16,717 bases of DNA from Cerioporus squamosus (GCA_022592435.1 JABYQS010000624.1:1-16717), one strand, 5' to 3'. Numbered from the stretch's first letter, positions 1-10,080 are shown. Program-made: numbers and translations. Notes: generated from the sequence alone by a model not told the origin.

Positions 1-55
1 CATCTTGGGGTCCACGGTCCTTATCCAAGCGTCGCGCCCGCTACTAATCACCAGC

Positions 56-2729
56 ATGACTGAGATCCACGGTGCCGGAGGCCCGATGCCTCCGGTACAG
101 GACGACTTGACCATTGAGCAGTTCATCCTGGATGGACAGCATCCAACGCGTCCGCGATGGTACGAACAGCGTCCCGTCCTCATTGAGGAGGCGACTGGGA
201 GGGCAATCGCGTCCGATGAGGTCAGTCTATGAATGATTCACAACAATGCAGTGGTATCGTGCTGACGTCGATTGGCTTGTTCCTAGTTACGTGCTCGCAT
301 ACATGGTCTGGCCAACGCGCTGAAGATTCGCTGGAACATCGGTTCGTGCGCATGACTTGAGGTCCAACCTTGACGTGTTCGCTGATATGCGACACGTGTA
401 CGTGCGTAGGATGCGACGACGTTGGTGAGCGTCGTGTGGCATACGCATTTGTGTCCGTCCTGACTCGCTCTTGCGACAGTATGCATCTTCAGTCCGAATC
501 ATGTCGGTGAGCAGTTTGACGTACGTCTCCGTTGGTACCTGCTGAGACTGCTTGAAGATTACATCGTTGCGTTATGGTGTGTCGTAGCTGACCTGACCAG
601 CCAAGCAGCTCGATTGACATCGCTGAGAACCCTGTCATAGGGCCGTGCAGAAGCTGGGCGGGATCGTCTCGTAAGCCGCGAACCTGTTGTACCTCAATCT
701 GCTCCTAAGACTTCTTGACACGCACAGCACCTCAAACCCCATGTACACCGCAGATGAACTGACGTACCAGCTGCAACTGGTCAAGGCTCGCATGCTCATT
801 GTGCATCCGTCGATGCTACTTGTTGCCCTCAAGGGAGCGCAGGCGGTTGGGATACCTTCCGATCATATCGTGCCGTTCGAGCCCGTGACAGATTGGCCCC
901 AGCCACAACATTCAGGATCTCGTCCAGTTCGGGCTGGGGCAGGTGCAGCAGTTCACGCCGCTGAAGCTCGGGCCTGGCGAGGCGAGGAAGAAGCTCGCGT
1001 TGCTGCTACTGTCGAGCGGTACCACTGGGAAACCCAAGGTCTTGCACTCCCGCCTGTTCACCGTAATCTTCTGAAGGCTGACTTGCATCGCAGGCTGTCA
1101 TGATCCCGCATTACAGCATCAACGTGAACGTTGTGCAGATCGCGCATCACTTGCAATTGAACGACGAAACATGTGCCCATTGGGCGCAAACTCTACCGGC
1201 CTGGAAGCATATCTCTCGCCAGTACGTTGCCTTGCACCCTGTCTGGTCGAAGCTCGAAGTGCGATGCTGACAAAGTTGCACAGTTATCCCGTTTCACCGT
1301 GAGTGGCACGCCTTAGAACAGACTGTGACGTGACCGTGCTTGACCAGATGCGTATGGGATGCATAAACTCCTTTTTGGGAGCATATATCTTCGGCGTAGT
1401 TTGTCGCCACGGGTTCAGCTATTGACATCACTACGACACATGACGTCGAGATGTTGTAGAAGCACGGTCGTCGTATCTCCCAAGTTCAATCTAAGCGGAT
1501 GTTGCAGAGCGTCAGCAGTATCGAGTCACTCATCTTTGGTATGCTTCCCTGCTATGGACACGAGCCCGGCCTCACTCCCAAATTATAGTGTTGTACCTCC
1601 TCAGGTCCTTCTACTTTGCAAGGTATGCGCTCGTATACTCAGCGAGCGGCGTCACCTGGTAATAACCACCATCTTACTCTCACCCAGAGTCCCATCGTGA
1701 AGAACTACGACTTGAGATCGGTCTATTTCCTTCAATGTGGCGGCGCGCCGCTCAGTGCCGAACTGCAGGAGAACCTCGTGCACATACTCCCTCATTGCGC
1801 TATAGGCCAAGGATATGGTTCGTCCCCTCGCATTCAAACTGGCAGTGACCGTCACCCATGAACAATATGTAGGCATGACTGAAACTGCGACCGGAATCTC
1901 AGTCAGCCAACGCGATCGCAAGATAGGCACCGCCAGGGAGCGCGGGTGTATTTCTGCCGGCATCGTCGCGCGACTCGTGAAGGCGGACGGATCGCTGGCT
2001 GGTTACAACGAGCCCGGAGAGCTCCATCTACGCACCCCGTCCGCGTCCCTTGGGTACTTGAACAACCCGACTGCGTGAGTTCTTCTTCGTATCGAATGCG
2101 TTCAAGGGCCACGTCTTAGTATGAAAATTTATTCGTTGACAGGACGGCAGAGACCTTCGTCGACGGGTATGTCTCGCTTGCTGCCACGCAAACTGTATGG
2201 GTTGTCTCATGAATGAACAGATGGATCCGCACCGGAGACGAAATCGTGATAAACGAACGAAATGAAGTCTTCGTCGTCGATCGCATCAAGGAGCTCATCA
2301 AAGTACGCGGCTTCCAGGTCGCCCCATCCGAACTCGAGGGCCACTTGCTCGACCATCCGACGTAGCCGACGTCTGTGTCATCGGCATCCCAGATGATTAC
2401 AGCGGCGAGTTGCCATTCGCCTTCGTGGTTCTGTCGCCGAGTGCCCAGCAGCTCGTACAGGGCAGCCCAGAGGAGACATCGAGGACGAAAGAAGCGATCA
2501 TGAAGGTGAGATGAGGGTTTAGCTCGAGCTCACCTTGGCTAACTGTGAACAACGCGTCCAGCACGTCTCGAATCACAAGACGGCGTACAAGCGGCTCGCT
2601 GGCATACAGTTCGTTGACACAGTGCCGAAGAACGCGAGCGGAAAGCTCCTCCGGCGTGTGGTACGCGAGCGGGCCAAGGAGATGCTTAGGCGCGGAGAGC
2701 TGGAACAGGTTTTCAAGCCTAAACTCTAG
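56..2729 (+). pseudogene. Degenerate acyl-CoA synthetase / 4-coumarate-CoA ligase-like gene (AMP-binding family)
   Basis: An adenylate-forming enzyme that would join a carboxylic acid (aromatic or fatty) to CoA via an acyl-AMP. Exons traced: 56-220, 287-341, 410-424, 480-506, 558-576, 641-670, 728-1038, 1094-~1165, ~1450-1538, 1589-1622, 1688-1817, 1873-2074, 2143-2166, 2221-2505, 2562-2729. The start at 56 gives MTEIHGAGGP, the usual opening of the basidiomycete family as I recall it. Motifs seen: P-loop SSGTTGKPK (1012-1038), GYGMTETATG (spliced over 1818-1872), [39 protein letters not shown], and PKNASGKLLRR with the C-terminal catalytic lysine. The C-terminus PKL resembles a weak peroxisomal signal. 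Lesions: frame change near 890-905, one extra base near 1494, one missing base near 2357 that creates a TAG at 2363. The part between the P-loop and VVVSPKFNL (about 1165-1450) has no clean coding frame. Substrate cannot be told. Family assignment is firm; pseudogene status is inferred and assembly indels could explain part of it. Confidence 0.85.
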
Positions 2730-3513
2730 GGCGCGCTCGCTGTGGTTGGGAGTTGACACTCGGAGCGCAGCAGTGGTCACGCTGTCGCAGCTGATCTCAT
2801 CGTATCAACACGAAATTACACCTTATGGCATACTGCCGGCAGGTCACTGTGCTCAGACTGAAGACAGCTTTTTCTACTATGCTACGCCTGAGCAGTGGCA
2901 TGTCAGCAAGAAAATCGTATCGCGGGATGCTCCCCTCCTCCCTCAAGCCATGATCTTACAGCTCGATCCACCTCGATCCGGATCCTCGCTCGTATCGTCC
3001 CTCTCGGAGTGCGTGGCTGATTTTGCGGCAATTGCCGCTCATCATCGCCAGACGTTGCCTCATAGCGTAGTCGGTTCAATCAAACTCTGTTCTCTGTTCT
3101 CGCTCTGGCGTGCAGATAGTACTAACCTTGACTCCGACTTCAGCTCAGTCAGCCTAATGCTCATCGATAGCTGCGGCCTGGACAACAGCACAACAGCGTA
3201 CTATCGAACAGGCGCAATGCCACTAGCTAGTATATCGATCTGTGGCACATACGGTGCACACCTGACCTCCAAACTGGCATCTGAATCTTTGCTGTGCTTC
3301 CTCTTGCTGCCGTTCCTGGATCACTGTCTCCCCCATGACTTCCCAGGATGTCGATATGTCAAGTTTCCGCAGGTGGACTGCGCGGGGATGCGCCTGTGAA
3401 CGAGGCTGTGCCCCCGCCGCTTGTCAGACGAAGACCCGCCTCGGACCACGCAACACTATTAAAGGCCCTGTTGTTTTCTTTTGGACTGCTGCTGCCACCT
3501 TCTCCCAGTTATC
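2730..3513. other. Intergenic region with an unexplained open frame
   Basis: This lies between the ligase remnant and the first DUF6593 gene. One plus-strand frame stays open from inside the last ligase exon to a stop at 3397-3399, about 220 codons past the ligase stop. Its translation is rich in Ser and Leu, shows no domain that I recognise, has no clear start or splice structure, and is most likely a chance opening. No RNA gene or repeat was seen. The promoter of the next gene lies at its right end. Confidence 0.5.
3457..3464 (+). promoter_or_regulatory. Possible TATA box of the first DUF6593 gene
   Basis: TATTAAAG sits 50 bp before the ATG at 3514. That leaves room for a short 5' leader if transcription starts about 30 bp downstream. 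Position and sequence are suggestive only. Confidence 0.4.
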
Positions 3514-4211
3514 ATGTCGCTTACCCTGAACGTCAGCTTCACTTCAGACGATCCTCTTAACTCCGCTGTCGTCAACGACTCGACGGGCCAGACCCTCTAT
3601 CAAATATCAACGCCATTCAAGTTCGGCACGCAGATCACGACCATCCGTGACGCCGACAAGAACGTGGTCGCCACATATGAACACCGCTGGGGCAAGGACA
3701 GGATCACCTTCCACGGGGAGACCCGACTTGTCTCGCAATGGCTACCGAAGAAGTCGTGGTTGTCGAAGTGCGTCTGCGCCTCGAACCTCCGAAACGCCGA
3801 CAATGGGTGGTTTACTGACGTTGTGGCGATCTCACAGTAACCGCGTGCTGTATATCCAGAACGGACGTACCTACGTGTGGAAGCCGAATTTGTTCAACAG
3901 CAGCTACAAGGTGAGCATACCCACCCGGCATTTCCGAGCTCGTTTCCACTAAATCCGCGTCTCCCCAGCTACTGGATACCCAGACCAACACGGTCGCAGC
4001 AGCGACGCATCACAGGAGCTTTGGCGTGTTCTCGAAGCGGCGAGTGGGCATCAACGTGCACGAAGAACTGGTGCCCTATCTCGACGCCGTCATACTCGCG
4101 TTCATGATATGCGAGTGTGAGCGTCGCGTCTCGGCCACGGCGTCGCAGAACGCTGCGGTTACTAGTGCTGCATTTGCCGCCAGTGGTCCTGGCGTGGGTG
4201 GGGGATATTGA
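3514..4211 (+). CDS. DUF6593 domain protein (copy 1)
   Basis: Three exons, 3514-3767, 3838-3910 and 3969-4211, encode 189 residues. Introns of 70 and 58 bp have GTGCGT and GTGAGC donors and CAG acceptors. The start MSLTLNVSF is the usual beta-rich opening of DUF6593 proteins; the frame is open a few codons upstream but the family start fits 3514. Seen in order: the opening strand with DDPLNSAVVND, LYQISTPFKFG, then TTIRDADKNVVATYEHRW, a LPKKSW turn, the core strand NGRTYVWKPN, and a C-terminal half with KRRVGINVHEELVPYLDAV followed by a low-complexity Ala/Ser/Gly tail. The fold and function of the family are not established; I make no functional claim. It is intact, unlike the genes on each side. 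A close structural counterpart lies at 9421-10080 on the other strand. Confidence 0.88.
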
Positions 4212-4773
4212 ACCAGTGCGATACCTCCTTCCGAGAAGTGCATGTGAGCTTGTACAATATGTTTCGGTTTCAGATACCCTTATACCGGTGATGTACCATC
4301 CGACCTCGTAGTGTACCATTTGGACTCATTGTTGTACAAATACTGTATGAAATAGGTTCCAACTTTCTATCTTTGACCTTACACTGGGATATTTCACCGT
4401 CCAAATGCGCATCGCTAGCGCTCTCGTCGGGCGTGCTCCCGCCCTCTCCCGATCCTCCTCGCCAGCTACGGATCGCAGTGTCTACCGGCGCAGAAGTGTG
4501 CACTCGATACTGTGCAAACATCGGAGACAACACGGGTAGAGCGTAGGATGCGATTCCACAACCCACCGTCAATCTTTATGCTTTACGATGCGCCGTGTCG
4601 GCATCGGCGGGTCGTACGGGGGCGGGAAGTCACTAGGGATGAAGACGAGGCATCATAGTCAGCAAGCGGTCATGCTATGCGCAGCGCAACAGGCCAAGAC
4701 CCAGACCATAGAGAAGTGGGACGACGTACTAGTATAGTACAGGCACTGCTCGTCTGCATCCCAATCAACGCGC
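4212..4773. other. Intergenic region between convergent genes
   Basis: This is the tail-to-tail spacer between DUF6593 copy 1 (+) and the F-box gene (-). A 100-codon minus-strand frame (4270-4572) and short frames nearby lack any recognisable domain or splice structure and are treated as chance. Nothing else was seen here; it probably holds the 3' ends of both transcripts. Confidence 0.5.
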
Positions 4774-6462
4774 TCAGGCTGCCGCCATCCCCGGGTAGCG
4801 TGAAGGGAGAAACCGCACCCAGCGATGATGTCCGTCGTCGTATTCTTCGTCGAAGTAGAGCAGATACAATCCCTCGAGCACTGGGCATCTCCCAAGTCGT
4901 TCCATGCCGGCAAGGAGCGCGCTGCCGTACCGCTCCAGCACCGTGGAAGACGGCCATCGCAAGCAGTCCTGGTCGTGTTCATATTTATAGTCGGATATGT
5001 CTGGGTCGAACATCATGTTGTCCTCGTGTTTGTAGTCCAGATTGAGATAGACCGTGCGCAGTATCTTGACCAGCGACAAGATTTCAGAAACGCGGTCCTA
5101 CATAGGCCGATCATCAGCATACTTAGTATATCGCATAAACACGGAGAGAAGACTCACGAATCGGAGTGCGACAGAGCCATGAGACGCGCTTCTGTACTGG
5201 TGCAACTCGAGGGACTGTAGTTGGGGGTACGTAGAGGAGACATGGACGAGAAGATCTTCCTCAAGGCCGTCCGCTTCGTAAACAAGCTCGAGATGCTCTA
5301 GGCGTGGCATCGACATGCGGGAGAGGACCCGCAAGCACTCGGACGACGACAGGATTGGCATAGCCAGCCCTTGCATTTCGTACCTGTGCGCGACCAGCGT
5401 TCTGACATAGTGACGGGGGTAGTCGCGGAGAGAGAGGTGTTTCAGCGACGGTCCTGCCACCGAGAAGATGGCGTCTTCCGGGTTTGGATAGGCCAGGGTG
5501 AGACGCTCCAGACCGTGCATGTCGGTTGATCGCAGCTGGTGTTGCTCGAGAAGCGTTGGCCGAGGGCATTTCGCAAGCTGAGCCACTTGTATAGATATGG
5601 AGCGCGGTTGACGCATAGAACCTACAAGCGACGACATCGAGGAAGCTTGCGAAGCATGTGAGTATCGACCAGTGAGCGTCAGATCACTAAGACGTGGCCA
5701 GGGGAGCTCTCTGGAGCTCTGTCAAACGGGCGAGAGGAGCGAGCTCGATGGGGAACGATAGTGACTCTGCGGACATGTGCATCCCAAGAATGAGGGGACA
5801 CAGATGACTGGCCTCGACGGCGTCCTCCTCGCAACTGTCGTGGTCCGTGTAGTGCGCGCGTGTAAATTTTCAAGGATAGGAGGTGTAGGAGAGTCGTTGG
5901 AGTGCATTCGGATAGGGCTTGTCAGATGGGTGGGGCGTAAGACGATATGCCAATGAGGTCCACTCGCAGTTCTCTGCGAACGACAGCGACACAATGCGAG
6001 GATGTCGCAGGCACTGTTCAATGACGGAGAATGGAACGCCTGCAGCCGCACGTTTGAAGGTTATTGCGCGCAGCTCTGGAAGCTGCCCTAATTTCTCGGC
6101 GAAGGATAAGGAGTTGGGCACTCCAACATATATGAGATGTCTAGTACTCTCTATGTTAGAGTTTCCTGGCGGTGGACTGACATGTAGATTTACCGGATGT
6201 AAGGACGAAGCCCTAGCGATGGTATACGAGCCTGAGAGCAGCAAGCGGCGATCGAGCAGGTAGAGAATACGAGGGACATGCATATGAGACGGAGACGTCG
6301 AGAGCAGGAGGCAAGGCTGATGAGGGATCTTCGTTGCAAGAGACACTGGGAGGCAATCGCAAAAACCATATCCTCGACGAGCGTGTCAGAACTGCGGATA
6401 CAGCTGCGTTAGATTACGGAAATCAAGCGAGTAGTGATAAACACTGACCTAAGCGGCGACAT
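4774..6462 (-). pseudogene. F-box/LRR-like protein gene with a nonsense codon and a frameshift
   Basis: Members of this expanded basidiomycete family are probable substrate adaptors of SCF ubiquitin ligases. Exons on the minus strand: 6462-6449, 6391-6194, 6146-5158 and 5097-4774, with introns of 57, 47 and 60 bp. The start gives MSPLS, then an F-box-like stretch (LVEDMVFAIASQ, SLISLASCSRRLRLICMSLV), LGLRPYIRTRHLIYVG, and leucine-rich-like repeats: LPELRAITFK, GVPFSVIEQCLRHPRIVSLS, SAESLSFPIELAPLARL, WPRLSDLTLTGRYS, LERLTLAYPNPEDAIF, GPSLKHLSLRDYPRHY, MPRLEHLELVYEADG, YPQLQSLELHQYRS. The last exon adds LRTVYLNLDY and CPVLEGLYLLYFDEE. Lesions: a TGA at 5870-5872, where I expect Trp, and a one-base frame change near 5706 just before LPWPRL. 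Both are flanked by clear family sequence, so the gene is one locus. It may be a recent pseudogene or an intact gene with sequence errors. Confidence 0.78.
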
Positions 6463-6763
6463 CCTGTAGCCTGGTGCATATTAGAAGGGGAAGAGCTGGA
6501 TGTGAGGCAGAAGCAAGTCTAGGATCAAGTACCAGTCTGGCATGATGCGCCCCTGAGTTGGTGGTACACCGCCACAACACATGGAGGAGGAGGGGGAGGA
6601 GCTTGACGGTTCCAGGAGATATGTATGTAGTCTCATAACCCTGCAGAGTCATATATACCTGATCGACGCTTCGACCATTTTGCGTTTCGTTCATACAACC
6701 ATTGAAGCACTACCCATCACAAAGCCCAGCGCTCTCCCACCTCAGTAAGTACAGTACCGATTC
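6463..6763. other. Short spacer upstream of the F-box gene and downstream of the phosphatase
   Basis: Both flanking genes are on the minus strand, so this holds the 3' end of the phosphatase and the promoter of the F-box gene. A TATATAT run at about 6651-6658, 190 bp before the F-box ATG, is the only promoter-like element. An 81-codon minus frame (6449-6694) overlaps the F-box start in another frame and is not supported. Confidence 0.45.
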
Positions 6764-8718
6764 TTACAACACCACCGCAACCCCGAACGCGAGACCAAGC
6801 CCAACCAACAAAGCCGCCTCCGCACCCGCACGCGCCCCGATCGCCGCATTGCTGCCCCCGCTCCCGTTCCCGCCAGGACTAGTCGATGACGCCGTCGGAG
6901 ACGCGATCACCTTCGTGCCGTTGGCGTAGTTGATGCCCGGGTCCGTGCCCCACGGGTTGCTCTGCCCTTGCGCGGTGAGGTTGGCCGGGGTCGGGAGCGA
7001 CGCGGCGCTGAGGGACGTGTTGAGGCCCTGTGCGACGAAGACGCCCTGGCCGCCCGCGCCTACTGCGGAGGTGTTCGGGGCGGCGAAGGGAATGTAGTGC
7101 TCCACGTTCAGAGGTCCGGGGATGGTGCCGGTTATGTTCAGTAGCGCTGTGTGGGCCCAAGGTAAGCGAGGGATACGGGACTCAGCGTTGCACAGGTGAC
7201 CAAGGAGGACGTACGGATGCTCGAAGAGTTGCCCGAGATGCCGTTGTTCTTCCACCCAGTGACGTTGGCGACGAAGTCGAAGACGTTGTTCAATGTCGCG
7301 TTCGTGTCCCCGCGGCCGAGCGACTGGAGCCCCCAGTTCGCTTCCACGCTTGAGAGCGCCGAGTAGTGCGTGTAGAACGTCGAGTCAGTCGTGCCGCGCA
7401 GCTTCTCGGGGACCCCGCCCCCAAGCACAAGGGTGTAGATCCTGTTGTTAATCGAGGTAGCTACGAATGCGTATCAGCACACTAAGCTGGGATAGGAACA
7501 TCGAGATGGACACGGGCTCACTCTCGTTCTCGTCGAAGGTCAGCAGGATGATAGTGCGGTTGTCGTTGAACTTCGTGTCGTTGAGGAGCGGGATGAGCCA
7601 GTAGTTGAGCCAATCGCCGACGAAGTCGATCGTGGTGTCGTGGCCCTGATCTCGATATCAGCCAAAGTCGGGAAGGAACGATAGGGTTCGCCAGGGACGT
7701 ACATCATTGACAAGGTTGGGAGTGATGAAGTTCCATTGGGGAATCTCATTAGCCTTCACATCGTTGGCAAAGTCGTTAACTGGGGAAGAGCGTCAGCATT
7801 TCGGGTTTCGACTTCGGAGGGCCACACAGAGGAAAACCCACAATTGCGGACGCGCAGAGCACGGTCGGTGACGTTCGTGACGGAGTCGAAGATGATGAGG
7901 CCGTTGTGCTTGCGCACGTAGTAGGTGTACGTCCCGTTTCCGGCTATGCACGTATGTCAGGACATCCGCGAAGTCCCGCAAACGTGAGACGCACTCAGAT
8001 AGTCGTTTTGGGTGAAGTTGAAACCCTGAGATGAGGGTCAATTCACGTCGACTGCCATAAGCAGCAGTGGACTCACAGTAAACGCATCATAGGGCATGTT
8101 CTCTTGATCTGCGGAGACAAGATTCAGCATATATCCATATCGAGTCGACGAAACTACTCACATGTAGCCCATGATATGTTCTTTGCCTCAAGCAGATCCA
8201 CCACCGTCGAGATGTTCTGAGGGATGTGATCTGGGACGGACTCAGGAATCGATCAGCCAGCCAGAATGGATTTCACGCTCACAGAAATCATCATCCGCAG
8301 CACCAAAGAAGTCACCGCCGACGGCAGCGATGTAGTTGGGTTCCGATGGGTGCGTCAAAGCATAGAACGACTCCAACAGGATGCCCTCCTTGCTCAGGGC
8401 TTGGAACACCGGCGACGATGCGGCGGTCGCGACTGTCTCGAAATCATACGCGTGAGACTTCGCTACCTCAGGCTGCTGGCACGCAGCACGATTGGGATCG
8501 CACTCACAGTCAGTGTTCTCGATCCAGATCTGGATGAAGCGGTCGAAGGCCTTCCCCTGCACGACCGGCCCATTGGAGAGCGTGCCGTTCGTCTGGCCCG
8601 TGTAGTTCGCAGACGAGGACTCGGGCGACGCCGCCGGAGGCAGGAAGCTCTGTGCGATGGCGGCGTAGGCCGTGCACGCGAACCCGACGGCGGTCCCAAG
8701 GAGGAGGAACGAGCGCAT
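6764..8718 (-). CDS. Secreted acid phosphatase, phosphoesterase family (PF04185), probably GPI-anchored
   Basis: It would release inorganic phosphate from phosphomonoesters at the cell surface or outside. Ten exons on the minus strand: 8718-8508, 8432-8283, 8230-8162, 8108-8077, 8025-7995, 7943-7842, 7779-7703, 7645-7522, 7460-7215, 7146-6764. Together they give 474 residues. All nine introns (51-75 bp) are GT-AG and keep frame. The start MRSFLLLGTAVGFA is a signal peptide of about 20 residues; the upstream in-frame ATG lies too close to the TATA element. Motifs: IWIENTD (64-70), HPSEPNY (98-104), GHDTTIDFVGDW (from 225) and LTFDENE (about 259-265), the acidic, His and Asp positions expected for metal-dependent phosphoesterases of this family. 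Many N-glycosylation sequons. The Ser/Gly/Thr-rich C-terminus ends in a hydrophobic tail with GGSNAAIGA before it, which suggests a GPI signal. Intact. A related phospholipase C-like activity is the main alternative. Confidence 0.92.
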
Positions 8719-9420
8719 CGTCGTGGAGGTGGGGGTCCCAGAGAGACTCACGGATCCTCGCTCGAGGGAACACTTCGCGTTATAAGCTCGCCCCATCCGC
8801 GCCCGTTCGTCCAGCACGATCTAACGCACATCTTCCCTGCGATGTCGCGAGAAGCCCCCGCTGATGGTGCCCCTGGCTGGGGGCAGTTCATATGGATCTA
8901 GAATGCGTCGCTGAGCACGAGAGCGACCAGAGCAGACGGGTTTAAGTTCACGTCCAGGGGTGCAGACGGGTGATTGATGGTGGCCGTTCAACGTACGCTC
9001 TTCATAGGTGGAAGAACCTCGCACGTACGCTTTCGGGCTGGAGGATTCCCCTGCAGGTGGCGGCGGGGACGAACGTGCGTTGTGGTGAAGCGGTGAGTTC
9101 GGGCCTGTGGCCTACAGCGTGGGTAGGTGTTCCAAGTTTAGCCTTCTTGCGCGTGCCTTCGACCTTGGCGGTTCGGGTTGTGCGACGTCGCGGTAAAGAA
9201 GGAAGCCAATGCAGAGGCGGAATTCAGCGAACTCGAAGTATGGACGACAATGCATGTGCGAACGGCGAGTGTGGATGCGCGGCGCGCAAGCTGGTTTCGA
9301 ACGCAGGCACTGGGTAAAGCTCAAATTCTCAAACCAGCAGCAACAATTTGAGTGTAATGCGAATATACGAAGTCTCTTACAGTGTGTGGACACGACGAAT
9401 TGCGAGGCAGTCCGTTCTTG
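8719..9420. other. Intergenic region
   Basis: It contains the phosphatase promoter at its left and the 3' end of DUF6593 copy 2 at its right. Open frames here are short and on both strands, with no recognisable domain. A 9-bp direct repeat (GCAGACGGG, near 8932 and 8961) is too small to mean much. No RNA gene was seen. Confidence 0.5.
8779..8788 (-). promoter_or_regulatory. Probable TATA box of the acid phosphatase gene
   Basis: Read on the minus strand this is CTTATAA, about 62 bp before the ATG at 8718. That spacing allows a 5' leader of about 30 nt and supports the ATG at 8718 rather than the in-frame upstream ATG at 8817. Confidence 0.5.
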
Positions 9421-10080
9421 CTAGCTAGATGCAGCGACGCCATTGGCACTGGCAGCGTCCTGACGGCGCAGCCGGTCCCACAACGCGAAGGAGAACACAA
9501 TCGCGTCAACCATATGGACTACATCGGGCGAGAGGTCGATAGCCATCCTGCGCTTCGAAACGAGTCCGGAGGTGCCCTGGCGCTTGCGTTGCGCCTTGGC
9601 TACGACTCGCTTCGTGTGACGATCTACCAGCTTGAGTGGCCAGCTCGCGTCAAGACAACACGAGGCATTTTTGTTGGAACGACACTCACCTCGAAGGAGT
9701 TCCGCCAAAACGTCTTCTTCCAGGTGTAGATGCGACCATCGGGAGCAAAGAGCCGGCGAGAGCCATAACTGCGTCGGAAGGATCACCAGCCAAGGTGCTT
9801 CTATGTCAGTCTACCCGGATACATAGACACGACCGTACACGCACCACGAGAAACGTCTGGGCATCCACTCGGACAACGACCTAGTCTGCCCACGAAGAGT
9901 GATCTTGTCAGACTTCCAAAAGCGACGCTGGTAGACCCCGACGATGTTGCCATGCTGGTCATACATCGTTGTCCTGCGCTTCCTGAAACCGGGTGTCGTG
10001 ATTTGGAACAGCAGTGTACCGTTCGCGGAGTCCACCACCGCCGAGTTGCAGGGGTTCTTGGAGAGGAAGACAACGCGCAT
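9421..10080 (-). CDS. DUF6593 domain protein (copy 2)
   Basis: Three exons on the minus strand, 10080-9845, 9768-9690 and 9630-9421, encode 174 residues; introns are 76 and 59 bp with GTGCGT and GTGAGT donors. The ATG at 10080 gives MRVVFLSKNPCNSAVVD, which aligns with the start of copy 1; an in-frame ATG at 10248 lies upstream of the TATA box and is rejected. Shared landmarks with copy 1 are NSAVV, LLFQITTPGF, TTMYDQHGNIVGVYQ, WMPRR, the core DGRIYTWKK, NSFE at the second splice, then SKRRMAIDLSPDVVHMVDAIV. Both introns interrupt the protein at equivalent places and in the same phases (2, then 0). Function of the family is unknown. The two proteins are clearly diverged, so this is not a recent duplication. 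Confidence 0.87.

Noticed and set aside
890..2362. Programmed ribosomal frameshifting in the ligase
   Set aside because: The shifts go in different directions at several places, no slippery heptamer or pseudoknot was seen, and a neighbouring stretch is decayed.
5870..5872. TGA in the F-box gene read as recoded tryptophan or selenocysteine
   Set aside because: Fungal nuclear genes use TGA as stop and lack selenoprotein machinery. A point mutation or sequence error is simpler, and a frameshift nearby supports decay or error.
8266..8901. 211-codon plus-strand open frame
   Set aside because: It is antisense to the phosphatase exons and promoter, Arg-rich, with no domain.
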